DNA of 51,175 bases from Rhizobacter sp. (GCA_025355745.1 JANXZA010000087.1:1-51175); one strand, 5' to 3'; numbered from the stretch's first letter, positions 9,050 through 21,173 are shown. The notes: a model not told the origin generated them from the letters alone. Numbers and translations are program-made.

Positions 9050-9643
9050 TCAGGGCAAGGTGGGCGTTTCGGTGTCCGCGCGCACGGCGTCAGCCGCGTC
9101 GGCGCGGCAGCGTGATTGCAGCTCGGCCCAGCCATCGGCGCCCAGGGTTTCGAGGGTGCGGATGTTGGCCTCGAAGATCGCCTCGGCCTCGGGGAATGAC
9201 CGCACTGCACGGTCCATGCTTGCCTCGCGCAGCAAGTGCAAAGTCGGGTACGGCGCGCGGTTCGTGGCATTGCCCACGTCATCGATGCGCGTGCCGGCGA
9301 ACTGGTAGCGGGGATGAAAGCTCGCGAGCTGGAGCGTGCCGGCCAGGCCGGCTTCTTCGAGCGCCGCGTCGGTCCGGTCGAGAAAGTCGTTGAAGTCGAT
9401 AAAGTCGACGAGCACGCCGGGGTGGATCAGCAGCGTGGTCTCGATGACGTGCGGGTCGGCGGCCGCCAGCGCATGCAGTTCCGCGACGAGTTGCGCGAGC
9501 AGCGCGTCGGTGTCAACGGCCGCGCTGAGCACATAGCGGATCTGCGCTTTCGCGAGCGGCGCCCTCGCGAACGGGCACAGGTTCAGCCCGACCACGGCAC
9601 GCCGCACCCAGGCCTGAGTCTCGATGATCTCGGTGGCTTCCAT
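9050..9643 (-). CDS. DUF1415 family protein
   Basis: A 197-residue protein matching the uncharacterised DUF1415 family, common in beta- and gammaproteobacteria. Recognisable parts are WVRRAVVGLNLCPFA near the N-terminus, ETTLLIHPGVLVDF and LQLASFHPRYQFAGT in the middle, and NRAPYPTLHLLREAS towards the C-terminus. The Cys in NLCPFA and the histidines in FHP and TLHL are the obvious candidates for a functional site, but the function is unknown. No signal peptide or membrane segment is seen. It lies directly upstream of the dehydratase gene. Confidence 0.85.
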   Translation of the reverse strand: MEATEIIETQAWVRRAVVGLNLCPFARAPLAKAQIRYVLSAAVDTDALLAQLVAELHALAAADPHVIETTLLIHPGVLVDFIDFNDFLDRTDAALEEAGLAGTLQLASFHPRYQFAGTRIDDVGNATNRAPYPTLHLLREASMDRAVRSFPEAEAIFEANIRTLETLGADGWAELQSRCRADAADAVRADTETPTLP

Positions 9644-9651
9644 GCCGAGCG

Positions 9652-10515
9652 TTATAGCCCAGGATGGACGCGCAAAAAGCTCGCGAAGCGCGGCAGCCCG
9701 CTGCCGGTGAGGTCGCGGTAGCGGTAGGTAACCTCGCTGCCGATGGCCGGCGGGTCGCGGCGCTGGGCGTCGCTCAGGCCGCTGCCGAGCAGGAACTGCC
9801 GGCCTTGCGGCGTGCGCACTTCGAGGGCGCCGAGCAGGCCTGCGTACTTGCCTTTGCCGGCGTGGTGCGCAACGACCGTGGCCTCGGTGTCCAGGCTCGT
9901 CTTGAGCTTGAGCATCGCGTCGCTGCGGCCGCTGCGGTATTCGGCCGAGGCCAGGTGCAGCACCAGGCCTTCGCCGCCTTGCGCCACGGTGGCGGCGAGC
10001 CGGCGTTGCAGCGCCGACCGGTCAGCGACCGGCGTGTGCGCGACTGCCACCAACTGCGGCCAGGCGGTCTGCGTGGCGATCTCGGCGATGCGCCGGGCGC
10101 GCGCCTCGAAGCCGCCCGCCGCATCCGGCAGCTCGAACACCATGTAGCGCAGCTGGCGCCATTCGGCATCGACCGGCACCTCCTTGCGAACCATGCCCGA
10201 CAACTCGTCGAAGCGGCCGCGCCCGAGCCACAGTTCGCCGTCCAGCGGCACGTTCGGCAGCCGGGCCGTGAACCAGGCCGGCGCCGGCGCCACTCGGCCG
10301 CTGCGAAAGCGCAGCACGCGGCCGTCCCAGGCGCCGCGCACGCCGTCGTACTTCTCGCTGACGAGGTAGGGCGCGGGATCGATGGCGGCGGTATACAGGC
10401 CCGGCAGCGCCAAGGCCGGCCGGGCTTCGGAAGCAGCCAGCGTTGGGCCGGTCGCCGCCGCCGGCAGCGCCGCCACGGCGAGGGTCTTCAACAGGGTTCG
10501 GCGCAAGGGGTTCAT
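9652..10515 (-). CDS. Periplasmic minimal ATP-dependent DNA ligase (LigE type)
   Basis: A 287-residue ATP-dependent DNA ligase with an N-terminal export signal. The adenylated lysine is Lys55 in SEKYDGVRG (motif I). LDGEL (91-95), YMVFELP, EGLVLH (182-187) and LKLK (202-205) supply the further nucleotidyltransferase motifs, and a short C-terminal OB fold follows. LigE enzymes lack the extra DNA-binding domains of larger ligases and are thought to act outside the cytoplasm, possibly in DNA uptake or biofilm DNA. The signal here begins MNPLRRTLLKTLAVAALP, which has a twin-arginine-like RRTLLK and so could be Tat rather than Sec dependent. Confidence 0.9.
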   Translation of the reverse strand: MNPLRRTLLKTLAVAALPAAATGPTLAASEARPALALPGLYTAAIDPAPYLVSEKYDGVRGAWDGRVLRFRSGRVAPAPAWFTARLPNVPLDGELWLGRGRFDELSGMVRKEVPVDAEWRQLRYMVFELPDAAGGFEARARRIAEIATQTAWPQLVAVAHTPVADRSALQRRLAATVAQGGEGLVLHLASAEYRSGRSDAMLKLKTSLDTEATVVAHHAGKGKYAGLLGALEVRTPQGRQFLLGSGLSDAQRRDPPAIGSEVTYRYRDLTGSGLPRFASFLRVHPGL

Positions 10516-10632
10516 CGGTGTCTCCGGCGTGGATCGGGGTCGGTTCTCTGTGGGTGCATCATGGCCGGCGCACTGCGGGCCGGCTATCCACCCGACAGGG
10601 GCGCTCCAGCGGGGGAGCGCCGATGCGGTTCC

Positions 10633-10638
10633 TATAAT
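10633..10638 (+). promoter_or_regulatory. Perfect -10 box upstream of leuS
   Basis: TATAAT 33 bp upstream of the leuS ATG. The -35 region is GC-rich and not recognisable. Confidence 0.55.
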
Positions 10639-10670
10639 CGACGCCAGTTCCCCAGCGCGTGCGCCACCTC

Positions 10671-13354
<2,684 letters not shown>

Positions 13355-13355
<1 letters not shown>

Positions 13356-13897
13356 TGGGCGCGACCGAACGGGTCCGCGCACTGGCACCGAGCTCGAGCC
13401 GCCGCGCCGCGCTTCGCACGGCCTGCGCAAGCGCCGCCGGCGCTGCGCTTGCAGGCTGCGGCTTCGGGTTGCGGCGCGCCCCCGAGCTGCGCTTTCGCAC
13501 CATCCAGCTGATCGGCTTCAAGCCGCGCTCGCCGCTCTCCGACGAGCTGCGGCTGAACATCAACGCCAGCACGACGACCCTGGTCGTCGACACCCTGGCG
13601 CAGGCCCAGGTCATTCTGGAAGTGGTGACCGACCTGCGCGAAAAGCTGGTCGTGGCGAACAGTTCGGTCGGCCAGGTGACCGAGTTCCAGTTGCGCGATC
13701 GTTTCACGTTCCGGCTGCGCAGCGTGGGTGGCAAGGAACTGATCCCGAGCACCGAAATCCTGCTGACGCGCGACATGAGCTACACCGAGAACGCCGCACT
13801 GGCGAAGGAACAGGAAGAGGCCTTTCTGTACCGCGCGATGCAAAGCGACATCGTCGCCCAGGTGATGCGCCGGCTCGCGTCGGTGCAGACGTTCTAG
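13355..13897 (+). CDS. lptE: LPS-assembly lipoprotein LptE
   Basis: A 180-residue lipoprotein with lipobox LAGC (Cys35), after an N-terminus containing SRRAALRTACASAAGAA. The mature part starts GFGLRRAPELRF, typical of LptE/RlpB, which plugs the LptD barrel and helps insert lipopolysaccharide into the outer membrane. Its position between leuS and holA is conserved in proteobacteria and supports the call, since the family is divergent in sequence. The ATG shares one base with the leuS stop. Confidence 0.92.
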
Positions 13898-13920
13898 CCA
13901 CCCTGCCCGCAACGCAGCCC

Positions 13921-15042
13921 ATGCAACTCCGCCCCGATCAGCTCGCCGGCCACCTGCAAAAAGGGCTGCGCCCGCTCTACACCGTGTGGGGCGACGAGCC
14001 CTTGCTGGCGCAGGAAGCGGGCGACGCGATCCGCGCCGCCGCGCGCGCCGCCGGCTGTGCCGAGCGCCAGGTGCACGTCGCCATCGGCCAGCATTTCGAC
14101 TGGAGCGGGCTGATCGGCGCGGCGATGGCGCGCAGCCTGTTTTCAGCGCGCCAGCTCATCGAACTGCGCATCCCGTCCGGCAAGCCCGGCAAGGACGGTT
14201 CTGCGGCCTTGCAGCGCTATTGCGAGCTGGCAGCAGGCGACGCCAGCGGTGACGTGATCACGCTGGTGCAGTTGCCGCGCCTGGACCGCAGCCAGCAGAC
14301 CAGCGCCTGGTTCACCGCGCTCGACGCGGCGGGCGTGACGCTGCGCGTCGAGGCGATCGCCCGCGCCGGCCTGCCGCAGTGGCTCGCGCAGCGCCTGGCC
14401 GCGCAGCAGCAGCGCGTGCAGGGGGGCGAGGCGGGCCAGCGCACGCTGGCGTTCTTCGCCGACCGCATCGAGGGCAACCTGCTGGCCGCGCACCAGGAGA
14501 TCCAGAAGCTCGGCCTGCTGTACCCGGCCGGCGAACTGGGCTTCGAGCAGATCGAATCGGCGGTGCTGAACGTGGCGCGCTACGACGTCTTCAAGCTCGG
14601 CGAGGCCGTGCTCGCCGGCCAGGTGGCGCGCGCGCTGCGCATGCTCGACGGCCTGCAGGCCGAGGGCGAAGCCGCCGTGCTGGTGCACTGGACCCTGACC
14701 GAAGACATCCGCGCGCTGAAGCGCGTCAAGGATGGCGTGGCCGCCGGCAAACCGTTACCGATGGCGCTGCGCGAGGCGCGCGTGTGGGGCACGAAGGAGC
14801 GGCTGTTCGAGCGCGTCGTGCCGCTGCTTGCGGACGACACGGTAGCGCATTGGGTGGCGGCCGCGCAGGTCTGCGACGGGCTGGTCAAGGGCCTGAACCA
14901 CCCCGACTGGCCGCTCGATCCGTGGGACGGGTTGCAGCGGCTGGTGTTGATGATGTTGCAGGGCACGGCGGCGAAGGCGGGCGGCGCGCGAAGTGCGGCT
15001 CAAGGGCGGGGGGTGGTGCCGCAGCTGGCATTGCACGCCTGA
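13921..15042 (+). CDS. holA: DNA polymerase III delta subunit
   Basis: A 373-residue HolA, the clamp-loader subunit that opens the beta clamp. The N-terminus MQLRPDQLAGHLQKGLRPLYTVWGDEPLLAQEA carries the conserved LYTVWGDEPLL segment. The downstream helix EGNLLAAHQEIQKLGLL is another signature of the family. It follows lptE after 23 bp and presumably ends the leuS-lptE-holA transcript. The gene is convergent with the reductase gene, with 71 bp between the stops and no clear T-rich terminator. Confidence 0.95.
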   Translation: MQLRPDQLAGHLQKGLRPLYTVWGDEPLLAQEAGDAIRAAARAAGCAERQVHVAIGQHFDWSGLIGAAMARSLFSARQLIELRIPSGKPGKDGSAALQRYCELAAGDASGDVITLVQLPRLDRSQQTSAWFTALDAAGVTLRVEAIARAGLPQWLAQRLAAQQQRVQGGEAGQRTLAFFADRIEGNLLAAHQEIQKLGLLYPAGELGFEQIESAVLNVARYDVFKLGEAVLAGQVARALRMLDGLQAEGEAAVLVHWTLTEDIRALKRVKDGVAAGKPLPMALREARVWGTKERLFERVVPLLADDTVAHWVAAAQVCDGLVKGLNHPDWPLDPWDGLQRLVLMMLQGTAAKAGGARSAAQGRGVVPQLALHA

Positions 15043-15113
15043 TTGCTGAGGCGCTGACGCGCCGGCGGCCGTTCGCACTTGCACCTGGAAGACGCTGTCT
15101 GGCCGCGTCGAAA

Positions 15114-16058
15114 TCAGTAGCCGCGAAATCGATCCACAACGTTCTCCAGCGGCCGCCGTTCGCGCAGCGCGAGCACATTCGCCGCTGCGCTGCGCGCCGC
15201 GCTGCGCGGGTCGGTCTGGGCTGCGATGTGCGGCAGCACGCTGACCTTCGAATGGCGCCAGAACGGGTGGTCGGTCGGCAGCGGTTCAGTGTGGAACACG
15301 TCGAGCACGGCGTGGCCGAGGTGGCCGCTGTCGAGGGCTTCGAGCAGATCGGCCTCGACCACATGCGCGCCGCGCGCCAGGTTCACGAGGCCGGCGCCGC
15401 GCGGCATCATGGCGAGCGTCTGGCGGTTCAACAGGCCGCGCGTGGCGGCGGTCAGCGGCAGCAGGTTAACGACGATCTGCGCCGTAACCAGCACCTGTCC
15501 CAAAGAGGCCGGCCCGGCGTGTGTGGTGATGCCATTCAGCGTCTTCGCATGGGTGCTCCAGCCGGTCACGCGGTAGCCGTTGTCTGCCAGCCGCCGGGCC
15601 GTGGCGCAGCCCATCTGGCCCAGGCCGAGCACCGCCACGTTGACCTCGTCGGCGCGCCGCTGCGGCTGCGGGCGCCACTCGGCGCGCCGCTGCTGGGCGG
15701 CATAACAAAACAAGCCGCGGTGCAGCGCGAGCACGGCCCACAATGCGGTCTGCGCCATCGCCTCGTTCATCCCGGGGTCGACCATGCGCGCCAGCGGCAC
15801 GCTGATAGGCAGGCTCGCATCGGCGAGCAAGCCGTCGACGCCGGCCCACAGCGACTGCACCAGCCGCAGCCCGGGCAGGCCGCGCAACGCATCGGCCGGC
15901 GGGTTCGCGACCAATGCCACGTCGATGCTTTCGTCAGGTACGTCGGGCACCGAAGTGCGGCCCCGCACCAGCCGCTCGCCGGGCAGCGCGGCCAGCAACT
16001 CGGGCCACCAGGCGGCCCATTCCTCGGGCGTGAAATCGGCCGCGACGAGGATCGCCAC
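15114..16058 (-). CDS. ghrA: Glyoxylate/hydroxypyruvate reductase (D-2-hydroxyacid dehydrogenase, GhrA type)
   Basis: A 314-residue NAD(P)H-dependent reductase. The dinucleotide-binding GLGQMG is at 145-150. The catalytic residues of the D-2-hydroxyacid dehydrogenases are present: Arg229 (NLARG), Glu258 (FHTEPLP) and His277 (LPHIAAQTDP). The short length and the N-terminal LVQSLWAGVDGLL fit GhrA, which reduces glyoxylate and hydroxypyruvate. The gene lies 3 bp downstream of pncC on the same strand, so it may be read through from the thiL-pgpA-pncC run. Confidence 0.87.
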   Translation of the reverse strand: MAILVAADFTPEEWAAWWPELLAALPGERLVRGRTSVPDVPDESIDVALVANPPADALRGLPGLRLVQSLWAGVDGLLADASLPISVPLARMVDPGMNEAMAQTALWAVLALHRGLFCYAAQQRRAEWRPQPQRRADEVNVAVLGLGQMGCATARRLADNGYRVTGWSTHAKTLNGITTHAGPASLGQVLVTAQIVVNLLPLTAATRGLLNRQTLAMMPRGAGLVNLARGAHVVEADLLEALDSGHLGHAVLDVFHTEPLPTDHPFWRHSKVSVLPHIAAQTDPRSAARSAAANVLALRERRPLENVVDRFRGY

Positions 16059-16061
16059 GGC

Positions 16062-16571
16062 TCAGCGCGCTGCGGCCGCGCGCGCGGTCAGGCGCTGCAG
16101 GGCGAGTTGCACGGTCAGCGCGCGGATGGCCGCGCGGTCGCCGTCGAGTTGCAGCAGCTCGGTCTGCGTAACCCCGCCAGAGCCGGCATCACCACCCCGC
16201 CGCGCCACCGCTAGCCAGACCGTGCCGACCGGCTTGCCCGGTGTCGCGCCTCCCGGCCCGGCGATGCCGGTGACGGCCACCGCGAGGTCGGCGCGCGAAT
16301 GCGCGAGTGCGCCTTCGGCCATCGCCTGCGCGACCTCGGCGCTGACGGCGCCATGCGCCGTTATCAGCGCCGCAGAGACGCCGAGCATCTCGGTCTTGGC
16401 GGCGTTCGAGTAGGTCACGAAGCCGCGCTCGAACCAGTCGCTCGAACCGGCCACCGCCGTGCACGCTGCGGCGATCAAACCGCCGGTGCAGGACTCGGCG
16501 GTGGCGAGCTTCAAACGGGCCGTGAGCAAGGCTTGCGCAAGCGCCAGCACGGCCGGATCGAAGGCCTTCAC
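16062..16571 (-). CDS. pncC: Nicotinamide-nucleotide amidohydrolase (CinA C-terminal domain protein)
   Basis: A 169-residue stand-alone CinA C-terminal domain. It converts nicotinamide mononucleotide to nicotinic acid mononucleotide in pyridine nucleotide recycling. Motifs are TAESCTGG (residues 24-31), FVTYSNAAKTEMLGV and VTGIAGPGG, followed by KPVGTVW. The GTG start at 16571 is chosen because GGAGG sits 7 nt upstream and the protein aligns from there; the longer open frame covers the pgpA gene. Its start overlaps the pgpA stop (GTGA), so the two are translationally coupled. Confidence 0.93.
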   Translation of the reverse strand: MKAFDPAVLALAQALLTARLKLATAESCTGGLIAAACTAVAGSSDWFERGFVTYSNAAKTEMLGVSAALITAHGAVSAEVAQAMAEGALAHSRADLAVAVTGIAGPGGATPGKPVGTVWLAVARRGGDAGSGGVTQTELLQLDGDRAAIRALTVQLALQRLTARAAAAR

Positions 16572-17155
16572 AGGAACCTCCAGAGCGCGATCACGAGCAG
16601 GGTGCACAGGGCCGCCACGAGATCGTCGAACAGGATGCCGAAGCCCTGCGCCCAGCCGATCGGCTGGCCGCGCCGAACCTTGAACAGCGCATCGGCCCAG
16701 GCCACCGGGCCGGGCTTGGCGGCGTCGAAAAAGCGGAACAGCGCAAACGCCACAGCCTGCGCCCACAGACCGGCCGGCGTGACCAGCCACAAGACCCCCC
16801 AGAACGCGAGGATCTCGTCCCAGACGATGGCGCCCGGGTCGGCGACGGCAAGGTGCCGCGCCGTCACGGTGCAGGCCCACCAGCCGACCAAGCCGCTACC
16901 GACCAGCAACCAGGCCCATTGCCGATCGTTCAGGTGCGGTTGCAGCAGCAGGAATGCGACCCAGGCCCACAAGGTGCCCACCGTGCCGGGCGCGAGGGGC
17001 GACAAGCCACTGCCGAAGCCGAGCGCGATCGCGTGCGCCGGGTGCGACAGCAGGAAGCGCCAGGTCGGCTTGCGCGGTGCAGGGGCCAGCGGCCGGGTCA
17101 CGTTGGGCGCGGGAGTCGGGGTCGGGATTGGGGTCGGTGCTGGTGTCGGTGTCAT
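16568..17155 (-). CDS. pgpA: Phosphatidylglycerophosphatase A
   Basis: A 195-residue membrane phosphatase that makes phosphatidylglycerol from its phosphate. The family core begins at about residue 30 (PTWRFLLSHPAHAIALGFGSGLSPLAPGTVGTLWAW) and includes the conserved DEILAFW and FRFFDAAKPGP segments; about four hydrophobic helices are visible. The first 28 residues are an unusual Thr-Pro-Ala-Pro repeat encoded by a hexamer-like DNA repeat. The ATG overlaps the thiL stop, and its own stop overlaps pncC. Confidence 0.93.
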   Translation of the reverse strand: MTPTPAPTPIPTPTPAPNVTRPLAPAPRKPTWRFLLSHPAHAIALGFGSGLSPLAPGTVGTLWAWVAFLLLQPHLNDRQWAWLLVGSGLVGWWACTVTARHLAVADPGAIVWDEILAFWGVLWLVTPAGLWAQAVAFALFRFFDAAKPGPVAWADALFKVRRGQPIGWAQGFGILFDDLVAALCTLLVIALWRFL

Positions 17156-18111
17156 GGCTTGAAGTGGTCGAACGACCCGAAGCTGTCAACCACCGCGCGG
17201 CCATCGGCGTCGATCAGGCGCAGCCCCGGCGCCGCGCTGATGCAGCCGATCCGGGTGACGCGCAACTGCGCCGTTAGCCCGGCTGCCGCGACGCGCGCCG
17301 CGTGCTGCGGCGGCGCGGTGAACACGAGCTCGTAGTCGTCGCCGCCGGCCAGGGTGCACTGGCGCTGCCAGTGCTGCGGGAGTGCGCGCAGCACTTCGCT
17401 TCGCGGCAGCGCATCGACCTGCACCTCGGCCCCCACACCGGAGCGCCGCAGCACATGGCCGAGGTCGCCGAGCAGGCCGTCGGAGACATCGATCGCGCTC
17501 GTCGCCAGGCCGCGCAGCGCCAGGCCAAATGCGATGCGCGGCTGCGGCTGCTCCATCGCCGAGCGCACCGCCTCGAAGGCGGCGCCGTCGAGCGCGAGCG
17601 CGCCGCGAAACACTTCGAGCGCGAGCCGCGCGTCGCCGAGCCGGCCGCTCACGTACAGGTCGTCGCCGGCCTGCGCGCCCGAACGCAGCAGCGCCTGGCC
17701 GGTGGGCACTTCGCCGAACACGGTGATGCAGATGTTCAGCGGGCCTTGTGTCGTGTCGCCACCGACCAGCTCGCAGCCGTGGGCGTCGGCCAGGGCGAGC
17801 AGGCCGCGTGCGAAACCGTCGAGAAAGACCTCGTCGACGCGCGGCAAGGCGAGTGCGAGCGTGAACGCCATCGGCTTGGCGCCACAGGCGGCGAGGTCGC
17901 TCAGGTTCACTGCCAGCGCCTTGTGGCCGAGGCGCGCCGGCTGTACCGTCGGCAGGAAGTGCCGGCCTTCTACCAGCATGTCGCTCGACACGGCGAGCTG
18001 CATGCCGGGCGAAGTGGCGAACAGCGCGCAGTCGTCGCCCACGCCGAGCGCGGCGCGCGTCACGCGGCGGGTGAAGAACTTCGCGATCAGGTCGAATTCA
18101 CCAAGGGACAT
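17152..18111 (-). CDS. thiL: Thiamine-monophosphate kinase
   Basis: A 319-residue ThiL that phosphorylates thiamine monophosphate to the active cofactor. Conserved parts are the N-terminal GEFDLIAKFF, the metal-binding GVGDDCAL (residues 23-30), SDMLVEGRHF (43-52), NLSDLAACGAKP, ELVGGDTT and DVSDGLLGDLGH. The length is normal. It heads the overlapping run thiL-pgpA-pncC and is divergent from maeB with 111 bp between the starts. Confidence 0.96.
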   Translation of the reverse strand: MSLGEFDLIAKFFTRRVTRAALGVGDDCALFATSPGMQLAVSSDMLVEGRHFLPTVQPARLGHKALAVNLSDLAACGAKPMAFTLALALPRVDEVFLDGFARGLLALADAHGCELVGGDTTQGPLNICITVFGEVPTGQALLRSGAQAGDDLYVSGRLGDARLALEVFRGALALDGAAFEAVRSAMEQPQPRIAFGLALRGLATSAIDVSDGLLGDLGHVLRRSGVGAEVQVDALPRSEVLRALPQHWQRQCTLAGGDDYELVFTAPPQHAARVAAAGLTAQLRVTRIGCISAAPGLRLIDADGRAVVDSFGSFDHFKP

Positions 18112-18175
18112 GCGGCGGGATTATCGGCGGCTGCTGCGCGCTGATGGGTTCGGCAAAGGCCCCGATGTCGACTCC

Positions 18176-18181
18176 TACAAT
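18176..18181 (+). promoter_or_regulatory. Candidate -10 box upstream of maeB
   Basis: TACAAT 41 bp before the maeB ATG in the thiL/maeB divergent region. The -35 hexamer is not convincing. Confidence 0.4.
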
Positions 18182-18222
18182 CTGCGGCCGTTCCGCCGAA
18201 GAACCCACCGAGAGACAAGCCC

Positions 18223-20520
18223 ATGTCCACCACCGCCGAACAGAAGGCCGCCGAACTGCGCCGCGACGCGCTCGACTATCACGAGTTCCCGACCCCCGGC
18301 AAGGTCGCCATCCACGCGACCAAGCAGATGGTGAACCAGCGCGACCTGGCACTTGCGTACTCGCCCGGCGTGGCCTTTGCGTGCGAAGAGATCGTGGCCG
18401 ATCCGGCGAACGCGTTCAAGTACACCTCGCGCGGCAACCTGGTGGCCGTCATCACGAACGGCACCGCCGTGCTCGGCCTGGGCGACATCGGCCCGCTGGC
18501 CTCGAAGCCGGTGATGGAAGGCAAGGCTGTGCTGTTCAAGAAGTTCGCCGGCATCGACGTGTTCGACATCGAGATCGACGAGAAGAACCTCGACAAGCTG
18601 ATCGACCACATCGCCGCGCTTGAGCCCACCTTCGGCGGCATCAACCTCGAAGACATCAAGGCGCCCGACTGTTTTTATGTCGAGCGTGCGCTGCGTGCGC
18701 GCATGAAGATTCCGGTCTTCCACGATGACCAGCACGGCACCGCCATCGTCGTCGGCGCGGCGTTCCTGAACGGTCTGAAGGTCGGCGGCAAGGACATCAA
18801 CAAGGTCAAGCTCGTGACCTCGGGCGCGGGCGCGGCGGCCCTTGCCTGCCTCGGGCTGCTCGTGAAGCTGGGCCTGCCGCGCGAGAACATTTGGGTCACC
18901 GACCTGGCCGGCGTGGTCTATGAAGGCCGCACCGAGCTGATGGACGCCGACAAGATCGTCTTCGCGCAGCGGACCGAACTGCGCAGCCTGGCGCAGGTGA
19001 TGGTCGGTGCCGACGTGTTCCTCGGTCTGTCGGCCGGCGGCGTGCTGAAGCCGGCGATGGTCGCGACGATGAACCCGCACCCGATCATCTTCGCGCTCGC
19101 GAACCCGACGCCGGAGATCCTGCCCGAGGAAGTTCAGGCGGTGCGCAGCGACGCCATCATCGCGACCGGCCGCTCGGACTACCCGAACCAGGTCAACAAC
19201 GTGCTGTGCTTTCCGTACATCTTCCGCGGCGCGCTCGACTCGGGCGCGACCACGATCACGATCGAGATGGAGATTGCGGCCGTGCACGCGATTGCCGAGC
19301 TGGCGCAGGCCGAGCAGAACGAAGTCGTGGCCGCCGCCTACGCCGGCCTGGCGATGGGCTTCGGCCCGGAAAACCTGATCCCCAAACCGTTCGACCCGCG
19401 GCTGATGATGCGCATCGCGCCGGCCGTGGCGAAAGCCGCCGCCGACTCCGGCGTGGCCGCCCGGCCGATCGCCGACATGGACGCCTACCGCGACAAGCTG
19501 CAGACCTTCGTCTACGCCTCGGGCACGACGATGAAGCCGATCTTCACGATGGCCAAGCGGGCCGTGAACAAGCGCGTCGCCTACGCTGAGGGCGAAGAAG
19601 AACGCGTGCTGCGCGCGGTGCAGGTGGTGGTGGATGAAAAGCTGGCGCGGCCGACCCTGATCGGCCGGCCCGAGGTGATCGCCCAGCGCATCGAGAAGTT
19701 CGGCCTGCGGCTGGTGGCGGGCACCGACTACGACCTGGTGAATACCGAGAACGACCACCGCTTTCGCGACTACTGGCAAAGCTACCACCGCATGACCGAG
19801 CGCAAGGGCGTGACCGCGCAACTCGCAAAGATCGAGATGCGCCGCCGCCTGACCCTGATCGGCGCGATGCTGCTCAAGACCGGCGAGGTCGACGGCCTGC
19901 TGTGCGGCACCTGGGGCACAACCGCCTTGCACCTGCACTACATCGATCAGGTTATCGGCAAGCGTGAAGGCACGAAAACCTACGCCTGCATGAACGCCCT
20001 GATCCTGCCGGGGCGCCAGGTGATGCTGGTCGACACCCACGTCAACTACGACCCGACGGCCGAGCAACTTGCCGAGATCACGATCATGGCGGCCGAGGAG
20101 ATGATGCGCTTCGGCCTGCAACCGAAGGCTGCGCTGCTGTCGCACAGCAACTTCGGTTCCAGCAACCAGCCGTCGGCGATCAAGATGCGCAACGCGCTCG
20201 CGCTGCTCCAGCAGCAGGCGCCGTGGCTTGAGGTCGACGGCGAAATGCACGGCGACACCGCGCTGGACGCCGCCTACCGCAAGACCCTCATGCCCGGCAG
20301 CGCGCTCACCGGCGAAGCCAACCTGCTGGTGCTGCCGAACATCGACGCCGCCAACATCAGCTACAACCTGCTGAAAACCGCCGCCGGCGGCGGCATCGCG
20401 ATCGGCCCGGTGCTGCTCGGCGCGGCCCAGCCGGTGCACATCCTGACACCTTCGGCCACAGTGCGCCGCATCATCAACATGACGGCGCTGACGGTGGCGG
20501 ACGCAAACGCGGCGCGCTGA
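18223..20520 (+). CDS. maeB: NADP-dependent malic enzyme (MaeB type, fused phosphotransacetylase domain)
   Basis: A 765-residue protein with two domains. Residues 1 to about 420 are malic enzyme, with YSPGVA, the metal and substrate site in DDQHGTAI (about 168-175) and the dinucleotide loop SGAGAAAL (about 200-207). From about 430 to the end is a phosphotransacetylase-like domain ([40 protein letters not shown]), which in this family is regulatory and binds acetyl-CoA. The reaction is oxidative decarboxylation of malate to pyruvate with NADP+. It appears to be monocistronic. Confidence 0.96.
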   Translation: MSTTAEQKAAELRRDALDYHEFPTPGKVAIHATKQMVNQRDLALAYSPGVAFACEEIVADPANAFKYTSRGNLVAVITNGTAVLGLGDIGPLASKPVMEGKAVLFKKFAGIDVFDIEIDEKNLDKLIDHIAALEPTFGGINLEDIKAPDCFYVERALRARMKIPVFHDDQHGTAIVVGAAFLNGLKVGGKDINKVKLVTSGAGAAALACLGLLVKLGLPRENIWVTDLAGVVYEGRTELMDADKIVFAQRTELRSLAQVMVGADVFLGLSAGGVLKPAMVATMNPHPIIFALANPTPEILPEEVQAVRSDAIIATGRSDYPNQVNNVLCFPYIFRGALDSGATTITIEMEIAAVHAIAELAQAEQNEVVAAAYAGLAMGFGPENLIPKPFDPRLMMRIAPAVAKAAADSGVAARPIADMDAYRDKLQTFVYASGTTMKPIFTMAKRAVNKRVAYAEGEEERVLRAVQVVVDEKLARPTLIGRPEVIAQRIEKFGLRLVAGTDYDLVNTENDHRFRDYWQSYHRMTERKGVTAQLAKIEMRRRLTLIGAMLLKTGEVDGLLCGTWGTTALHLHYIDQVIGKREGTKTYACMNALILPGRQVMLVDTHVNYDPTAEQLAEITIMAAEEMMRFGLQPKAALLSHSNFGSSNQPSAIKMRNALALLQQQAPWLEVDGEMHGDTALDAAYRKTLMPGSALTGEANLLVLPNIDAANISYNLLKTAAGGGIAIGPVLLGAAQPVHILTPSATVRRIINMTALTVADANAAR

Positions 20521-20712
20521 AATTCACGTTTCAAAACCTCTGCAGTCGCAATGCCCGGGAGAACCCGAAGGCTTTGTGACGTTGCGGTGACGCCCGGAAA
20601 GTGCCCGAAGCAATTCGATTCAACCATCGAGTGCCTTCTTTCCGGTTGCGAATCAGAGAGAGCATGTGCTTACTTACAAGCTAAGCTGACTGCCCCAAAT
20701 TGAGGCGGAGGC

Positions 20713-20741
20713 TTGAGATTTTTCGGCCAGTTCGCTAACAT
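20713..20741 (+). promoter_or_regulatory. Candidate sigma-70 promoter of the ribonuclease gene
   Basis: TTGAGA (20713-20718), a 17-bp spacer and TAACAT (20736-20741), 27 bp before the GTG start. The surrounding 20521-20760 is visibly poorer in G+C than the flanking genes and otherwise holds nothing I can name. Confidence 0.4.
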
Positions 20742-20768
20742 CGGGGATTCAAGCTTTTGGGATTTCCC

Positions 20769-21173
20769 GTGTCTTTCTTCGCTCGGCCACCAGGGTGGCA
20801 AGCCCTGCGCAAGACGGGGCTGATGGTCATGTTGGTGGGAACGGTGCTGATCGGTGTCGCTGCGCACGCCAAAGAGACTCCTTCAGGAACCATCTCGCTG
20901 ACACAGTTGCCGGCCGAAGCTCGGGCCACAGATCGCCTGATTCGTGCCGGCGGCCCGTTCACCAGTGCGAAAGATGGCGTGGTTTTCGGCAACCGAGAGC
21001 GCATCCTGCCGGCCGAGCGGCGCGGGTTCTACCGCGAGTACACCGTTCCAACGCCAGGTGCGCGCAATCGCGGAGCGCGCCGGATCGTCTGTGGCGGCCA
21101 CCCGCCGACGGCACCGCAGGCCTGCTACTACAGCGGCGACCACTACGCGACTTTCCAGCAGATCGTGCCATGA
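20769..21173 (+). CDS. Secreted guanyl-specific ribonuclease (barnase-like)
   Basis: A 134-residue protein with a signal peptide ending near AAHA (residue 34) and a compact N1/barnase-type ribonuclease domain. FGNRERILP, FYREYTVPTPGARNRGARRIVCGG and YYSGDHYATFQQIV align with the barnase core. The expected catalytic base is Glu90, the phosphate-binding arginines are in RNRGARR, and the general acid is His125. The Cys pair (108, 119) may form a disulfide. The GTG start is chosen to give a standard signal peptide. No strong ribosome binding site precedes it. The barstar gene follows after 73 bp. Confidence 0.86.
   Translation: MSFFARPPGWQALRKTGLMVMLVGTVLIGVAAHAKETPSGTISLTQLPAEARATDRLIRAGGPFTSAKDGVVFGNRERILPAERRGFYREYTVPTPGARNRGARRIVCGGHPPTAPQACYYSGDHYATFQQIVP

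Noticed and set aside
18175..20439. A 754-codon open frame opposite maeB and a similar one opposite lptD (24167-26440)
   Set aside because: Both are antisense artefacts of high-GC codon use; the conserved proteins are on the other strand.
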